DNA of 64,000 bases from Chitinolyticbacter meiyuanensis (GTDB lineage: Bacteria; Pseudomonadota; Gammaproteobacteria; Burkholderiales; Chitinibacteraceae): NCBI RefSeq assembly GCF_008033135.1, contig NZ_CP041335.1, positions 2,547,925 through 2,611,924 of the forward strand, in the 5' to 3' direction. The translations under genes and the position numbers were made by a program. The notes below the pieces were generated by a model that saw nothing but the letters and a program-made list of their open reading frames with translations, was not told where the DNA came from and did no database searches. This document shows, piece by piece, positions 45,348 to 54,642 of the stretch; positions within the stretch are counted from its first letter, which is position 1; the number at the start of each line of letters is the position of its first letter.

Positions 45348-45364
45348 AAGGCGGTCTCTAAGAG

Positions 45365-45385
45365 AACGGGGGCATCGCCCCCGTT
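45365..45385 (-). terminator. Hairpin between purF and metZ
   Basis: AACGGGGGC-ATC-GCCCCCGTT, a near-perfect nine-base stem, 50 bases after the purF stop and 18 before the metZ ATG. The minus-strand tail is CTCTT, a weak U-tract, so it may be a leaky terminator or a processing site. Confidence 0.5.
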
Positions 45386-45435
45386 TATATCGCATTTCCA
45401 GACAGCGCGACCGATACAGCGGGCCGCGCGTATGG

Positions 45436-46980
45436 TCAGATCAGGTTCTGCTCGGCCACGCCGATGTTCATGTCGAGCACACGGCTGTCGGCATCGCCGT
45501 CCTTGACCTTCGCCGACAGCGGCGACAGACGCTTGGCCTCCAGCGCGTCGAGGTAGGCATCGGTCACATCGCCGGTGATGTACTTGCCGTCGAAGCACGA
45601 GGTCTCGAACTCGGTGATGGCGCCACCGCTAGCTTCGCGGCAGGCCGAGATCAGGTCGGTGAGTTCCTGGTAGATCACCGCATCGGCACCGATCTCTTCG
45701 GCGATCTGTTCGGCGCTGCGGCCGGTGGCGATCAGCTCGGCACGGGTCGGCATGTCGATGCCATAGACGTGCGGGAACTTCACTGGCGGTGCAGCGGAGG
45801 CCAGATACACCTTCTTGGCGCCGGAATCGCGCACCATCTGCACGATTTCCTTGGAGGTGGTGCCGCGCACGATGGAATCGTCGACCAGCAGCACGTTCTT
45901 GCCCCGGAATTCGACCGCGATCGGGTTGAGCTTCTGCCGTACCGATTTCTTGCGGCTGGCCTGACCCGGCATGATGAAGGTACGGCCGATGTAGCGGTTC
46001 TTCATGAAGCCTTCGCGGTATGGCAGGCCGAGCGCATTCGCCAGCTGCAGCGCTGCATCGCGGCTGGTATCCGGAATCGGGATGACCACATCGATATTGA
46101 GCGCCGGAGCGATCGAACGCACCTTGTCGGCCAGCTGCACACCCATGTTGAGGCGCGCCTCGTGTACCGAGATGCCATCGATCACCGAATCGGGCCGTGC
46201 GAAATAGACGTGCTCGAAGATACAGGGCACGAGTTGCGGATTGGGGTGGCACTGGCGGTTGTGGAACACACCGTCGAAGGTGATGTACAGCGCCTCGCCC
46301 GGTGCAACGTCACGTTCGAGCTTGAAGCCCATGGTATCGAGTACCACCGATTCGCTGGCCACGAGGTACTCCGTGCCTTCCGGCGTCTCGTGAGTGCCCA
46401 GCGACAGGGGGCGGATGCCGTGTGGGTCGCGGAAGGCAACGAGGCCGAAGCCGGCGATTAGCGCGACCACCGCGTAGGCACCGCGCACCCGCTGGTGCAC
46501 CGCTTCGATCGCGTCGAACACGATGTCGGCGGTCAGAGCGAGGCCAGTGATGCGTTTGCCAAGCTCATGCGCGAACACGTTGAGCAGCGCTTCGGAATCG
46601 GAATTGGTGTTGATGTGCCGCAGGTCGGTGCGGTACATCTCGTCCTTGAGCTGCTTGTCGTTGGTCAGGTTGCCGTTGTGCGCCAGCACGATGCCAAACG
46701 GGCTGTTGACGTAGAACGGCTGCGATTCAGCCAAGCTCGAAGCAGAGCCGGCAGTGGGATAACGCACGTGGCCGATGCCGGTGTTGCCAAGCAGGGAGCG
46801 CATGTTGCGGGTGCGGAATACATCACGCACCAGCCCTTGACCCTTGTGCATATGGAACACGTGGCCTTCGGAGGTCACGATGCCGGCCGCGTCCTGGCCG
46901 CGATGCTGCAGCACCAGCAGGCCGTCGTACAACAGCTGGTTGACGGGGGTTTTGGCCACTACACCGACGATGCCACACAT
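45436..46980 (-). CDS. purF: Amidophosphoribosyltransferase
   Basis: 514 residues, first committed step of purine synthesis, making phosphoribosylamine from PRPP and glutamine. The N-terminal nucleophile is Cys2 in [10 protein letters not shown], with no propeptide. The glutaminase part includes RYPTAGSAS and HNGNLTND; the PRPP-binding loop is [16 protein letters not shown]. It is preceded by cvpA, as in most relatives. Purine repression is expected but no site was identified. Confidence 0.95.
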   Translation of the reverse strand: MCGIVGVVAKTPVNQLLYDGLLVLQHRGQDAAGIVTSEGHVFHMHKGQGLVRDVFRTRNMRSLLGNTGIGHVRYPTAGSASSLAESQPFYVNSPFGIVLAHNGNLTNDKQLKDEMYRTDLRHINTNSDSEALLNVFAHELGKRITGLALTADIVFDAIEAVHQRVRGAYAVVALIAGFGLVAFRDPHGIRPLSLGTHETPEGTEYLVASESVVLDTMGFKLERDVAPGEALYITFDGVFHNRQCHPNPQLVPCIFEHVYFARPDSVIDGISVHEARLNMGVQLADKVRSIAPALNIDVVIPIPDTSRDAALQLANALGLPYREGFMKNRYIGRTFIMPGQASRKKSVRQKLNPIAVEFRGKNVLLVDDSIVRGTTSKEIVQMVRDSGAKKVYLASAAPPVKFPHVYGIDMPTRAELIATGRSAEQIAEEIGADAVIYQELTDLISACREASGGAITEFETSCFDGKYITGDVTDAYLDALEAKRLSPLSAKVKDGDADSRVLDMNIGVAEQNLI

Positions 46981-47012
46981 GCTAATGCCTCTCGAGCTCT
47001 AAACTTACAAAT

Positions 47013-47504
47013 TCATTCGTACTTGATGCGCTCGGAGAGCGCATGCGGTAACCAGGGCAGCGCCAGCCGGGCAGATGCCTCCAACATGGGACTGAACATG
47101 GCATCTTTCCAGCCCTGGCTCCTCGGCAGGGACGTCAGGCCGGCGATCAGCACGATCAGCAACACGGCCAGTAGCCCCCGCATCAATCCGAACAGCGCGC
47201 CCAGCAGCCGATCCACCGGCTTGAGGCCAGATGCCTTCAGAAACTGGTTGATGGTGATGCGCAAGATCGTCGTCACCAGCCACACCGCGAAGAACAGACC
47301 GACGAAGCCAGCCACCAGCCGCAGACCGTCACCAGGCAGATCGGCAGGCATGAACACTGCCGCTTCGTCCGCATAGTTGAAACCGACCCAGGCAGCGAGC
47401 ACCCAGGCAATCAGCGCCATTACTTCCTGCGTCAATCCCCGCATCACCGAGAGCAGCACCGACAGGCCAAGCACGGCGAGTACGACGTAGTCGAATGCGG
47501 TCAC
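47013..47504 (-). CDS. cvpA: Colicin V production family membrane protein
   Basis: 163 residues with four or five hydrophobic segments (FDYVVLAVLGLSVLLSVMRG, GLRLVAGFVGLFFAVWLVTT). RGLTQEVMALIAWVLAAWV is typical of CvpA, which affects cell envelope homeostasis and sits upstream of purF in many proteobacteria. It starts with GTG at 47504, overlapping the SPOR-gene stop (GTGA), so the two are translationally coupled. Confidence 0.9.
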   Translation of the reverse strand: MTAFDYVVLAVLGLSVLLSVMRGLTQEVMALIAWVLAAWVGFNYADEAAVFMPADLPGDGLRLVAGFVGLFFAVWLVTTILRITINQFLKASGLKPVDRLLGALFGLMRGLLAVLLIVLIAGLTSLPRSQGWKDAMFSPMLEASARLALPWLPHALSERIKYE

Positions 47505-48202
47505 TTGCTCACCAGCTGCGGCGCATAGCCCAGCGACGCCGCCTTGTCGCGCGCTTTCTGCGCCTGCGCCTCAGCCAGCGGCCCGACGCGCACCCGTGTC
47601 AACGCCACGCCCTTGACCTTGATTTCCTCGCTATAGGCCGCAAGGCCCGCAGCCTTGAGCTTGCCAACGATATCGGCCGCCTTGCCAGCGTCGCCATAGG
47701 CGCCGATCTGCACATAGACCTTGCCGGCCGCAGGCTGCTGCGACTTGGCTTCGGCATCGTCGAAGCCTTCCAGGATGCGCTTGGGATCCCGCGTCGGCTT
47801 GGCAGCTGGCTTGGGCGTGGGTTTCGGTGTTGGAACCGGCGTCACGGCCGGTCGCGGCGTGGCCGTGGGTGCCAGGACTTCGGTCACCACCGGCTGGCCT
47901 TGCGGCTCGGAGCTGTGGCCGGTCTGGGCATTGGTAAGCCGCCCCGGCAAGGCCGCGAGCGCTTCGCTGGCGGTCTTGGCTTGCGGCGCAGTGGATGGCA
48001 GCGGCGCCGGTGCGGCCACGCTGGGAGCGCTGGCCTCGATCACGACCGGCTCGCTCGCTGCGATCAGGTTCTGTGGCGGCGTGGCATCCATCACGGTCCA
48101 GAGCACCACCAGGGCAAACAGCACCAGCGCGATCGCACCGACCAGACGGCGCCGTGCGCGCTTGCGCAATTGCAGCAATTCTTCGCTGACGTTATCTCGC
48201 AT
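47501..48202 (-). CDS. dedD: SPOR-domain division protein (DedD-like)
   Basis: 233 residues from ATG 48202; a GTG at 48217 is also possible. One N-terminal membrane helix (LVGAIALVLFALVVLW) is followed by a long proline/threonine/alanine linker. The C-terminal 75 residues are a SPOR domain (GKVYVQIGAYGDAGKAADIV, LTRVRVGPLAEAQAQKA) that binds denuded septal peptidoglycan. The folC-dedD-cvpA-purF order supports the DedD call. It should act at the division septum. Confidence 0.88.
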   Translation of the reverse strand: MRDNVSEELLQLRKRARRRLVGAIALVLFALVVLWTVMDATPPQNLIAASEPVVIEASAPSVAAPAPLPSTAPQAKTASEALAALPGRLTNAQTGHSSEPQGQPVVTEVLAPTATPRPAVTPVPTPKPTPKPAAKPTRDPKRILEGFDDAEAKSQQPAAGKVYVQIGAYGDAGKAADIVGKLKAAGLAAYSEEIKVKGVALTRVRVGPLAEAQAQKARDKAASLGYAPQLVSK

Positions 48203-48332
48203 AGGGCCTGTCAACACTCATTTCTCGTTGGCATATCCGGCGACGGCACGATCAAGCCATGCATCGCGAGCGGCCTTCCTGCACACGGTAAGCGCCATCC
48301 GCACACGGACCGGTACGAACGACGTCCCGCAA

Positions 48333-49601
48333 CTAACCGCGGGCCGCCATCACTTCGGCCACCGTATAGAAGGAACCAAAGGCCAGGATTCTATCAGCTT
48401 CGCCGGCCGCCTCACAGGCGCCGCGCCAGGCTTCGGCCACGCTATCGTAGCGTTTGACTTGCGCCTTGGGCGCCGCTGCGGCGACGATGCCGGCCAATTG
48501 CTCGCTGCTGGCAGCCCGCGCAATCTGCGGTGCAGCCAGGTGCCAGCAATCAATACGATCCGCCAGGATCGTCACTACGCTGGCGATGTCCTTGTCAGCC
48601 ATGGCTCCGAACACCGCATGGGTGTTGGCGGCATAGCCCATGCCATCGAGCGCCTGGCGCAGCGCACGGGCAGCGTGCGGATTGTGGGCGACGTCGAGCA
48701 CTGTCTGCGGTCGTCCCGGCAGGACTTGGCAGCGTGCCGGCCACTCCACCTCCAGCAAGCCACGCTTCACCTGTCCCAGGCTTACTGGCAAGCGATTGCG
48801 CACCCCGTCGAGCATGGCGACGGCCAGGGCTGCGTTGCCGAGCTGGTAGTTGCCGCGCAATGCAGGTAGCGGCAAGGCGTGGCGCGTGCCGGCCGGCGTG
48901 GTACAAGCCCACTGGTTACCCTCCGCTTCCAGCTGCCAGCTGTAATCTCGGCTTAGCAGTCGGAGCTCTGCGCCCTGTTGCGCAGCCACATCCAGTAGCG
49001 CCTGCGGCGGGTTTGGGTCTGCACAGAACGCAAGCTGGCCTGGCCGGTAGATCCCAGCTTTCTCAAACGCGATCTTCTCACGGGTATCTCCCAGGTAGGC
49101 TTGGTGGTCCAGGTCGACGTTCACCACGGCGGCGACATCGGCATCGAAGGCATTCACCGCATCGAGCCGGCCGCCGAGGCCGACCTCCAGCACCGCGACA
49201 TCCACACCGGCAGCAATGAACTGCTGCATGGCGGCGAGCGTGCCGAATTCGAAATAGGTCAGCGAGGTGTCGCCACGCGCTGCCTCGACTGCCGCGAAGG
49301 CGGCAACGATGGCGGCATCGCTGGCCGGTTCGAGATCGATCCGGACGCGTTCGTTGTAGGTCAGCAGATGCGGCGAGGTATACGTGCCGACCTTGTAGCC
49401 GGCGGCGCGCAGCATCGCGGTGAGCATGGCGCAGACGGAGCCCTTGCCATTGGTGCCGCCGACCGTGAGGATGGGAAACCCGGGCTTCAGCCCCAGCGCG
49501 TCGCGCACGCGGGCAACGCGCTCCAGCCCCATGTCGATGGCACTGGGGTGCAACTGCTCGAGATGGGCGAGCCAGGCCTCGAGCGTATCGGCAACGAACA
49601 T
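48333..49601 (-). CDS. folC: Bifunctional folylpolyglutamate/dihydrofolate synthase
   Basis: 422 residues from ATG 49601. The ATP loop VGGTNGKGSVCAMLTAML and the Mur-ligase family signatures LEVGLGGRLDAVNAF and LDVAHNPHAARALRQAL are present. It joins glutamate to dihydropteroate and to folates. Next to accD and trp genes, as in Pseudomonas. There are 130 bases between its stop and the SPOR-gene start. Confidence 0.94.
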   Translation of the reverse strand: MFVADTLEAWLAHLEQLHPSAIDMGLERVARVRDALGLKPGFPILTVGGTNGKGSVCAMLTAMLRAAGYKVGTYTSPHLLTYNERVRIDLEPASDAAIVAAFAAVEAARGDTSLTYFEFGTLAAMQQFIAAGVDVAVLEVGLGGRLDAVNAFDADVAAVVNVDLDHQAYLGDTREKIAFEKAGIYRPGQLAFCADPNPPQALLDVAAQQGAELRLLSRDYSWQLEAEGNQWACTTPAGTRHALPLPALRGNYQLGNAALAVAMLDGVRNRLPVSLGQVKRGLLEVEWPARCQVLPGRPQTVLDVAHNPHAARALRQALDGMGYAANTHAVFGAMADKDIASVVTILADRIDCWHLAAPQIARAASSEQLAGIVAAAAPKAQVKRYDSVAEAWRGACEAAGEADRILAFGSFYTVAEVMAARG

Positions 49602-49614
49602 CGGTGGAAAAGAC

Positions 49615-50487
49615 TCAGTTGGCGATGGCAGGCTGCTTGGACAGCAGGGTGAGCAGCTGGGCAATCTGCAGGCGCATCTCGCGACGGTCGACGATCATGT
49701 CGATCGCGCCCTTTTCCAGCAGGAACTCGGAGCGCTGGAAGCCTTCCGGCAACGTTTCGCGCACGGTCTGCTCGATCACGCGTGGGCCGGCAAAGCCGAT
49801 CAGCGCGCCCGGCTCGGCGATCACCACATCGCCCAGGAAGGCGAACGAGGCCGAGACACCACCCATCGTCGGATCGGTCAGCACCGAAATGAACGGCAGA
49901 CGTTTTTCGGCGAGCTTGGTCAGGATGGCGCTGGTCTTGGCCATCTGCATCAGCGAATTGAGGCCTTCCTGCATCCGTGCGCCACCCGAAGCGGCCACAC
50001 AGATGAAGGGCATATCGTTTTCCAGCGCCACGCGGGCACCGCGCACGAAGCGTTCACCAACCACCGAACCCATCGAGCCGCCGATGAATTTGTATTCAAA
50101 GGCCGCGGCCACCACCGGCAGGTTGTGAATGGCACCTTGCAGTACCACCAGCGCGTCGTCCTCACCGGTGCTGGTGCGGTATTGGCCGAGCTGATCGGCA
50201 TAACGCTTAGTGGCCTTGAACTTCAGCGGATCGACCGGCTGCACCTCGGCGCCAATCTCGAAGCGGCCTTCCTGATCCAGCAACAGATCGAGGCGGCGGC
50301 GCGATGACACCGGGTTGTGGTAGCTGCATTTGGGGCAGACTTCGAGGTTGTTCTCCAGATCGGTGCGATACAGCACCGAACCGCAAGCCGAGCACTTGTG
50401 CCACAGGCCTTCCGGCACGCCCTTGTTCTCGGCACCGGGTTCGCGGCTCTTGATCTTGGGGGGTAGCAGCTTCTGCAACCAGCTCAT
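49615..50487 (-). CDS. accD: Acetyl-CoA carboxylase carboxyltransferase subunit beta
   Basis: 290 residues. The N-terminal zinc ribbon has cysteines at 32, 35, 51 and 54 (CSACGS...CPKC). The carboxyltransferase core includes [16 protein letters not shown] and [15 protein letters not shown]. With the alpha subunit it moves carboxyl groups from biotin to acetyl-CoA to make malonyl-CoA. It lies 11 bases after trpA and 13 bases before folC. Confidence 0.95.
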   Translation of the reverse strand: MSWLQKLLPPKIKSREPGAENKGVPEGLWHKCSACGSVLYRTDLENNLEVCPKCSYHNPVSSRRRLDLLLDQEGRFEIGAEVQPVDPLKFKATKRYADQLGQYRTSTGEDDALVVLQGAIHNLPVVAAAFEYKFIGGSMGSVVGERFVRGARVALENDMPFICVAASGGARMQEGLNSLMQMAKTSAILTKLAEKRLPFISVLTDPTMGGVSASFAFLGDVVIAEPGALIGFAGPRVIEQTVRETLPEGFQRSEFLLEKGAIDMIVDRREMRLQIAQLLTLLSKQPAIAN

Positions 50488-50498
50488 GGTATTGCTCC

Positions 50499-51302
50499 TC
50501 AGGCCTGCGCCGTGTCCATTGCGGACCGGATGCCGGCCAGAAAATCGGTAAGGCGTTGCGCGAGGCCGTCTTCGCCGGCCTCCACTTCCTGCACCAGGCG
50601 CGAACCGATCACCACGGCGTCGGCCACCTGGGCGATAGCGCGGGCGGTAGTGGCATCACGGATGCCGAAACCCACGCCGATAGGCAGATCGATATGCCGC
50701 TTCATCACGGCGAGCTTGTCGGCCACGTCGGCCACGTTCAGCGTCGCCGCACCGGTGACGCCCTTGAGCGACACGTAATACACATAGCCACTGGCAAGCC
50801 GCGCCGCCGCCTTGAGCCGCGCTTCGGGCGTGGTCGGCGCCAGCAGGAATATCTGGTCGAGCGCATGGGCGCGCAGTACCGCGGTACAGTCTTCGGCCTC
50901 TTCCGGCGGCAGATCCACGGTCAGTACACCATCAACGCCAGCCTCGCCGGCAGCGGCGGCAAAGGTCTGGTAACCCATGGCCTCGACTGGGTTGGCGTAA
51001 CCCATCAGTACCACTGGTGTCTTGTCATCGCGCTGGCGGAATTCGCGCACCATGGCGAGCACGTCACGCAACGACACGCCGTGGGCCAATGCCCGCTCGC
51101 TGGCGCGTTGGATCACCGGGCCGTCTGCCATGGGATCGGAAAACGGCACGCCCAGTTCAATGATGTCGGCGCCACCGGCGACCAGCGCATGCATCAGTTC
51201 AACGGTAATGCCTGGACGTGGATCACCGGCGGTGATGAAGGGAATCAGGGCCTGGCGCCGTTGTTCGGCCAAGCCAGCAAGCACGGAAGAGATACGGGAC
51301 AT
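50499..51302 (-). CDS. trpA: Tryptophan synthase alpha subunit
   Basis: 267 residues. It splits indole-3-glycerol phosphate to indole; the catalytic residues lie in [16 protein letters not shown] (Glu/Asp of the active site) and [26 protein letters not shown] is the phosphate-binding region. Full length. It follows trpB by 47 bases and precedes accD by 11, the conserved trpFBA-accD order. Confidence 0.95.
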   Translation of the reverse strand: MSRISSVLAGLAEQRRQALIPFITAGDPRPGITVELMHALVAGGADIIELGVPFSDPMADGPVIQRASERALAHGVSLRDVLAMVREFRQRDDKTPVVLMGYANPVEAMGYQTFAAAAGEAGVDGVLTVDLPPEEAEDCTAVLRAHALDQIFLLAPTTPEARLKAAARLASGYVYYVSLKGVTGAATLNVADVADKLAVMKRHIDLPIGVGFGIRDATTARAIAQVADAVVIGSRLVQEVEAGEDGLAQRLTDFLAGIRSAMDTAQA

Positions 51303-51349
51303 GGTCTGGATTCGGTAATGGGCGGCGGAACGATCCGCCGCCGAGGTGA

Positions 51350-52561
51350 TTAGAGCTGGATGCCTTCGCGACGTGCGATGGTCGGGATGTCCTTGTCGCC
51401 ACGGCCAGACAGATTGACCAGGATGACCTGATCCTTATCCAGCGTCGGCGCCAGGCGCTTGGCATAGGCCAGCGCATGGCTCGACTCCAGCGCCGGGATG
51501 ATGCCTTCGAAACGGCACAGGTCGTGGAATGCGGCGAGCGCCTCGTCGTCGGTGGCGGCCACGTATTCGGCGCGGCCGATGTCCTTGAGGAAGCTGTGCT
51601 CCGGGCCGACGCCCGGGTAGTCGAGACCGGCGGAGATCGAGTGCGTTTCGATGATCTGGCCGTTCTCGTCCTGCATCAGATAGGTACGGTTGCCGTGCAG
51701 CACGCCGGGCTTGGCGTTGGCGGTCAGCGGCGCGGCATGGCGGCCGGTATCGAGCCCATCGCCACCGGCTTCGACGCCGATCAATCGCACGCCGGGCACG
51801 TCGATATAGGGGTGGAAGATGCCGATGGCGTTGGAACCGCCGCCGACGCAGGCCACAACGGCGTCGGGTTGGCGACCGATCAGGTCGACCATCTGCGTCT
51901 TGCACTCGTCGCCGATCACGCACTGGAAGTCACGTACCAGCATCGGGTACGGGTGCGGGCCGGCGCAGGTACCGATGATGTAATAGGTGGAATCGACATT
52001 GGTCACCCAGTCGCGCATCGCCTCGTTCATCGCATCCTTCAAGGTCTTGGACCCCGAAGAGACGGCCACGACCTGCGCGCCCAGGAGCTTCATCCGGTAG
52101 ACATTGGGGGATTGGCGGGCAACATCCTCGGCACCCATGTAGACCACGCAATCTAGGCCATAGCGGGCGGCGACGGTGGCGGAGGCCACGCCATGCTGAC
52201 CAGCGCCGGTCTCGGCGATCACCCGCTTCTTGCCCATGCGGCGGGCCAAGAGCGCCTGGCCGATAGTGTTGTTCACCTTGTGCGCGCCGGTGTGGTTCAG
52301 GTCTTCGCGCTTCAGGTAGATCTGCGCCCCGCCCAGCTCGCTGGACCAGCGCTTGGCATGGTAGATCGGGCTGGGGCGGCCGACGTAGTGCTTGAGCTCG
52401 TAGCGGAACTCGGCCATGAAATCCGGATCCTTGACCGCCTTTTCGTATTCGATGCGCAACTCGTCGAGCGCCGTCATCAGCGTTTCGGCGACGTAGATGC
52501 CGCCAAATTGGCCAAAGTGGCCGCGCTCATCCGGCTGGGCGTAGCGGAGGAAGTCGTTCAT
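51350..52561 (-). CDS. trpB: Tryptophan synthase beta subunit
   Basis: 403 residues. The PLP lysine is in [36 protein letters not shown] is the loop near the indole tunnel, and [15 protein letters not shown] binds the phosphate. It condenses indole with serine. It lies 15 bases after trpF. Full length and unremarkable. Confidence 0.96.
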   Translation of the reverse strand: MNDFLRYAQPDERGHFGQFGGIYVAETLMTALDELRIEYEKAVKDPDFMAEFRYELKHYVGRPSPIYHAKRWSSELGGAQIYLKREDLNHTGAHKVNNTIGQALLARRMGKKRVIAETGAGQHGVASATVAARYGLDCVVYMGAEDVARQSPNVYRMKLLGAQVVAVSSGSKTLKDAMNEAMRDWVTNVDSTYYIIGTCAGPHPYPMLVRDFQCVIGDECKTQMVDLIGRQPDAVVACVGGGSNAIGIFHPYIDVPGVRLIGVEAGGDGLDTGRHAAPLTANAKPGVLHGNRTYLMQDENGQIIETHSISAGLDYPGVGPEHSFLKDIGRAEYVAATDDEALAAFHDLCRFEGIIPALESSHALAYAKRLAPTLDKDQVILVNLSGRGDKDIPTIARREGIQL

Positions 52562-52576
52562 GTCGTTCTCGCTCGA

Positions 52577-53194
52577 TCAGGCTGCGTGCACCGCTTGGAT
52601 GAACGCCGCAATTTTATTGAGGTCCTTGATGCCACGCCCGCTTTCGACGCCACTGGAGACATCGACGGCCCACGGCTTGACTGCCCGCACTGCATCCTTT
52701 GCATTGTGCGGGGCAAGCCCGCCGGAGAGGATCAGCGGCAGCGGCAGATCGGCGGGCAATAGCGACCAGTCGAAAGCTTCGCCGGTGCCACCAGGCACGC
52801 CCGGCACATAGGCATCAACCAAGAGGCCGCGCGCGTCCGCAAAGCGGGCTGCGTATTCTAGCAAATTTACATCGTGTTTAACCCGTACCGCTTTCAGGTA
52901 GGGCCGGCCGAAGCTGCGGCAGTACTCGGGCGACTCATCGCCATGGAACTGCAGCAAGTCGAGCGGCACCCGCGCCAGCACCGCGCGAACGAAGTCCGGC
53001 TCCGCATCGACGAACAGGCCGACACTCGAAACAAAGGCCGGCAGGCTCGCGCAAACGGCGGCCGCGGTGTCCAGATCGACATTGCGTGGGCTCGGGCCAT
53101 AGAACACCAGCCCGATCGCGTCGGCGCCGAGCCGGGATGCTGCTGCAGCGGTCGGGGCGTCGCGCAGCCCGCAGATTTTGATGCGTGGAATCAA
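52577..53194 (-). CDS. trpF: Phosphoribosylanthranilate isomerase
   Basis: 205 residues, a TIM barrel. The catalytic cysteine is in PRIKICGLRDAP and the aspartate in VDAYVPGVPGGTGEAFDW. VDVSSGVESGRGIKDLNKI gives the C-terminal phosphate site. It makes 1-(2-carboxyphenylamino)-1-deoxyribulose phosphate in tryptophan synthesis. It lies 13 bases after truA, as in relatives. Confidence 0.95.
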   Translation of the reverse strand: MIPRIKICGLRDAPTAAAASRLGADAIGLVFYGPSPRNVDLDTAAAVCASLPAFVSSVGLFVDAEPDFVRAVLARVPLDLLQFHGDESPEYCRSFGRPYLKAVRVKHDVNLLEYAARFADARGLLVDAYVPGVPGGTGEAFDWSLLPADLPLPLILSGGLAPHNAKDAVRAVKPWAVDVSSGVESGRGIKDLNKIAAFIQAVHAA

Positions 53195-53207
53195 CGAATA
53201 CTCCGGG

Positions 53208-53990
53208 TCAGATCAGGCCATGCCGCGGCTCAGGCTCGCTCTGCAGGCCAAATTCGGATGGATAGCTTACACCAGCGAGATAGAGCCCGTCCGGCATGAA
53301 GGTCGGCGCCGCAGCCGAACGGTCCCGCGTGGCGAGGAGCTCGGCCATCCAGGCAGGCTCACGTGCGCCCTTGGCAACGAACAGCAACGACCCCATCAGG
53401 TTGCGCACCATGTGATGCAGGAAAGCATCGGCGGAGAAATCGAAGGTAAGCAAAGTACCATTTGCGTGCACATCGAGGCGATGCAGCGTCTTCACCGGGC
53501 TGGGCGCCTGACATTCCGCGGCGCGAAAGCTGGTGAAATCATGCGTGCCGAGCAGCAAGTTCGCGGCCTTGCGCAGCGCATCGAGATCGAGCGGCTGGTG
53601 TACCCACCCTACCCGTCCGGCCAGCAAGGCGGGCCGCACCGGATGCTGCAGCACGAGATAGCGATAGTGGCGCGCGGTGGCACAGAAGCGCGCGTGGAAT
53701 GCATCAGGCACCGCCCTGGCCCACAACACGGCGACGCCCTCCGGCAGAAAGCTGTTCACGCCACGGACCCAGGCTGTCAATGGGCGCTCGGCTGTGGTCT
53801 CGAAATGAACGATCTGGCGACTGGCATGCACGCCAGCATCGGTACGACCTGCGGCGTGCGCGCGGACCGGATGGGCCGCCATGCGCGCAAGCGCTATCTC
53901 CAGCGCTGCCTGCACTGTCGGCGCATCGGGCTGGATCTGCCAGCCGGAAAAGGCACGGCCGTCGTATTCGACGGCAAGCGCATACTTCAT
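53208..53990 (-). CDS. truA: tRNA pseudouridine synthase A
   Basis: 260 residues from ATG 53990; a GTG two codons earlier (53996) is possible. The catalytic aspartate is in AAGRTDAGVHASRQIVHF. YDGRAFSGWQ and DAFLHHMVRNLMGSL are conserved. It modifies U38-U40 in the anticodon stem of many tRNAs. Ten bases separate it from the membrane protein gene upstream, in the fimV-truA order typical of the group. Confidence 0.94.
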   Translation of the reverse strand: MKYALAVEYDGRAFSGWQIQPDAPTVQAALEIALARMAAHPVRAHAAGRTDAGVHASRQIVHFETTAERPLTAWVRGVNSFLPEGVAVLWARAVPDAFHARFCATARHYRYLVLQHPVRPALLAGRVGWVHQPLDLDALRKAANLLLGTHDFTSFRAAECQAPSPVKTLHRLDVHANGTLLTFDFSADAFLHHMVRNLMGSLLFVAKGAREPAWMAELLATRDRSAAAPTFMPDGLYLAGVSYPSEFGLQSEPEPRHGLI

Positions 53991-54000
53991 GGGCACCCGT

Positions 54001-54642
54001 TCAGTTGATCGCCATACTGGCCGCCAGTGTGGCCAGCAAGCCCAACCACAGTAGCGTCAGCACCCAGCGCTGACTGCCAGTCGGCGGCGAGGGGCGCCAT
54101 TCTACGTCAGGCGGTGGGCCAAAGTCGCTTTCCTGTAGCGTCAATTCCCGCCACAGCGCACCGGGCGTCGCCCGATCAGTGAGCAACTCGTCGACGCGAC
54201 ACAGCGTCAGCATCAACCGCCACGTCGCACGCTGCATATCGAAACCCAGGCGTGACAATGGCAGGAGCAACGCATAGATGCCCGACAGTAAAGCATCCCG
54301 CCGCAGCCGAGCCAGCAACAAGCGCAAACTGACGATCAAGGCCAGTAAATGCAGCGCCTGCACGCCGCCGGCCTGCAACCCTTCCCACGTTGGCGCCCAT
54401 CGGGCGAACCACAGATACTGGCCCGGCACGCTCCAGCCGTAGACGAACACAATGCCGAGCAGCAACGACACACTGCGCCGCAGACCGCGCCATAAACGCT
54501 GGCCGTCCAGGAACGCAGCGCAAGGCAGCATCAGCACCAATGCAAAGACAAGTGGCGTGGGCTGCATCCACTGCAAGCCACACGCCACCCATATCCACAA
54601 CAACAAGCGCTGGGCCGGATGGGCCCAGCTCAGTCCGCTCAC
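54001..54642 (-). CDS. Membrane protein of unknown function, weakly CbiQ-like
   Basis: 213 residues with about five hydrophobic stretches: LLLWIWVACGLQW, LVFALVLMLPCAAFL, SVSLLLGIVFVYGWSV, LHLLALIVSLRLLLARL and a C-terminal VLTLLWLGLLATLAASMA. A cytoplasmic stretch RRDALLSGIYALLLPLSRLG followed by ATWRLMLTLCRVDELL recalls the coupling helices of CbiQ/EcfT transporter subunits, but no ATPase partner is near. It starts with GTG overlapping the fimV stop (GTGA), so it is coupled to fimV. Function unknown. Confidence 0.75.
   Translation of the reverse strand: MSGLSWAHPAQRLLLWIWVACGLQWMQPTPLVFALVLMLPCAAFLDGQRLWRGLRRSVSLLLGIVFVYGWSVPGQYLWFARWAPTWEGLQAGGVQALHLLALIVSLRLLLARLRRDALLSGIYALLLPLSRLGFDMQRATWRLMLTLCRVDELLTDRATPGALWRELTLQESDFGPPPDVEWRPSPPTGSQRWVLTLLWLGLLATLAASMAIN

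Noticed and set aside
43614..45506. Plus-strand open frame opposite trpS and metZ
   Set aside because: Spans two genes plus an intergenic hairpin; no coding signals.
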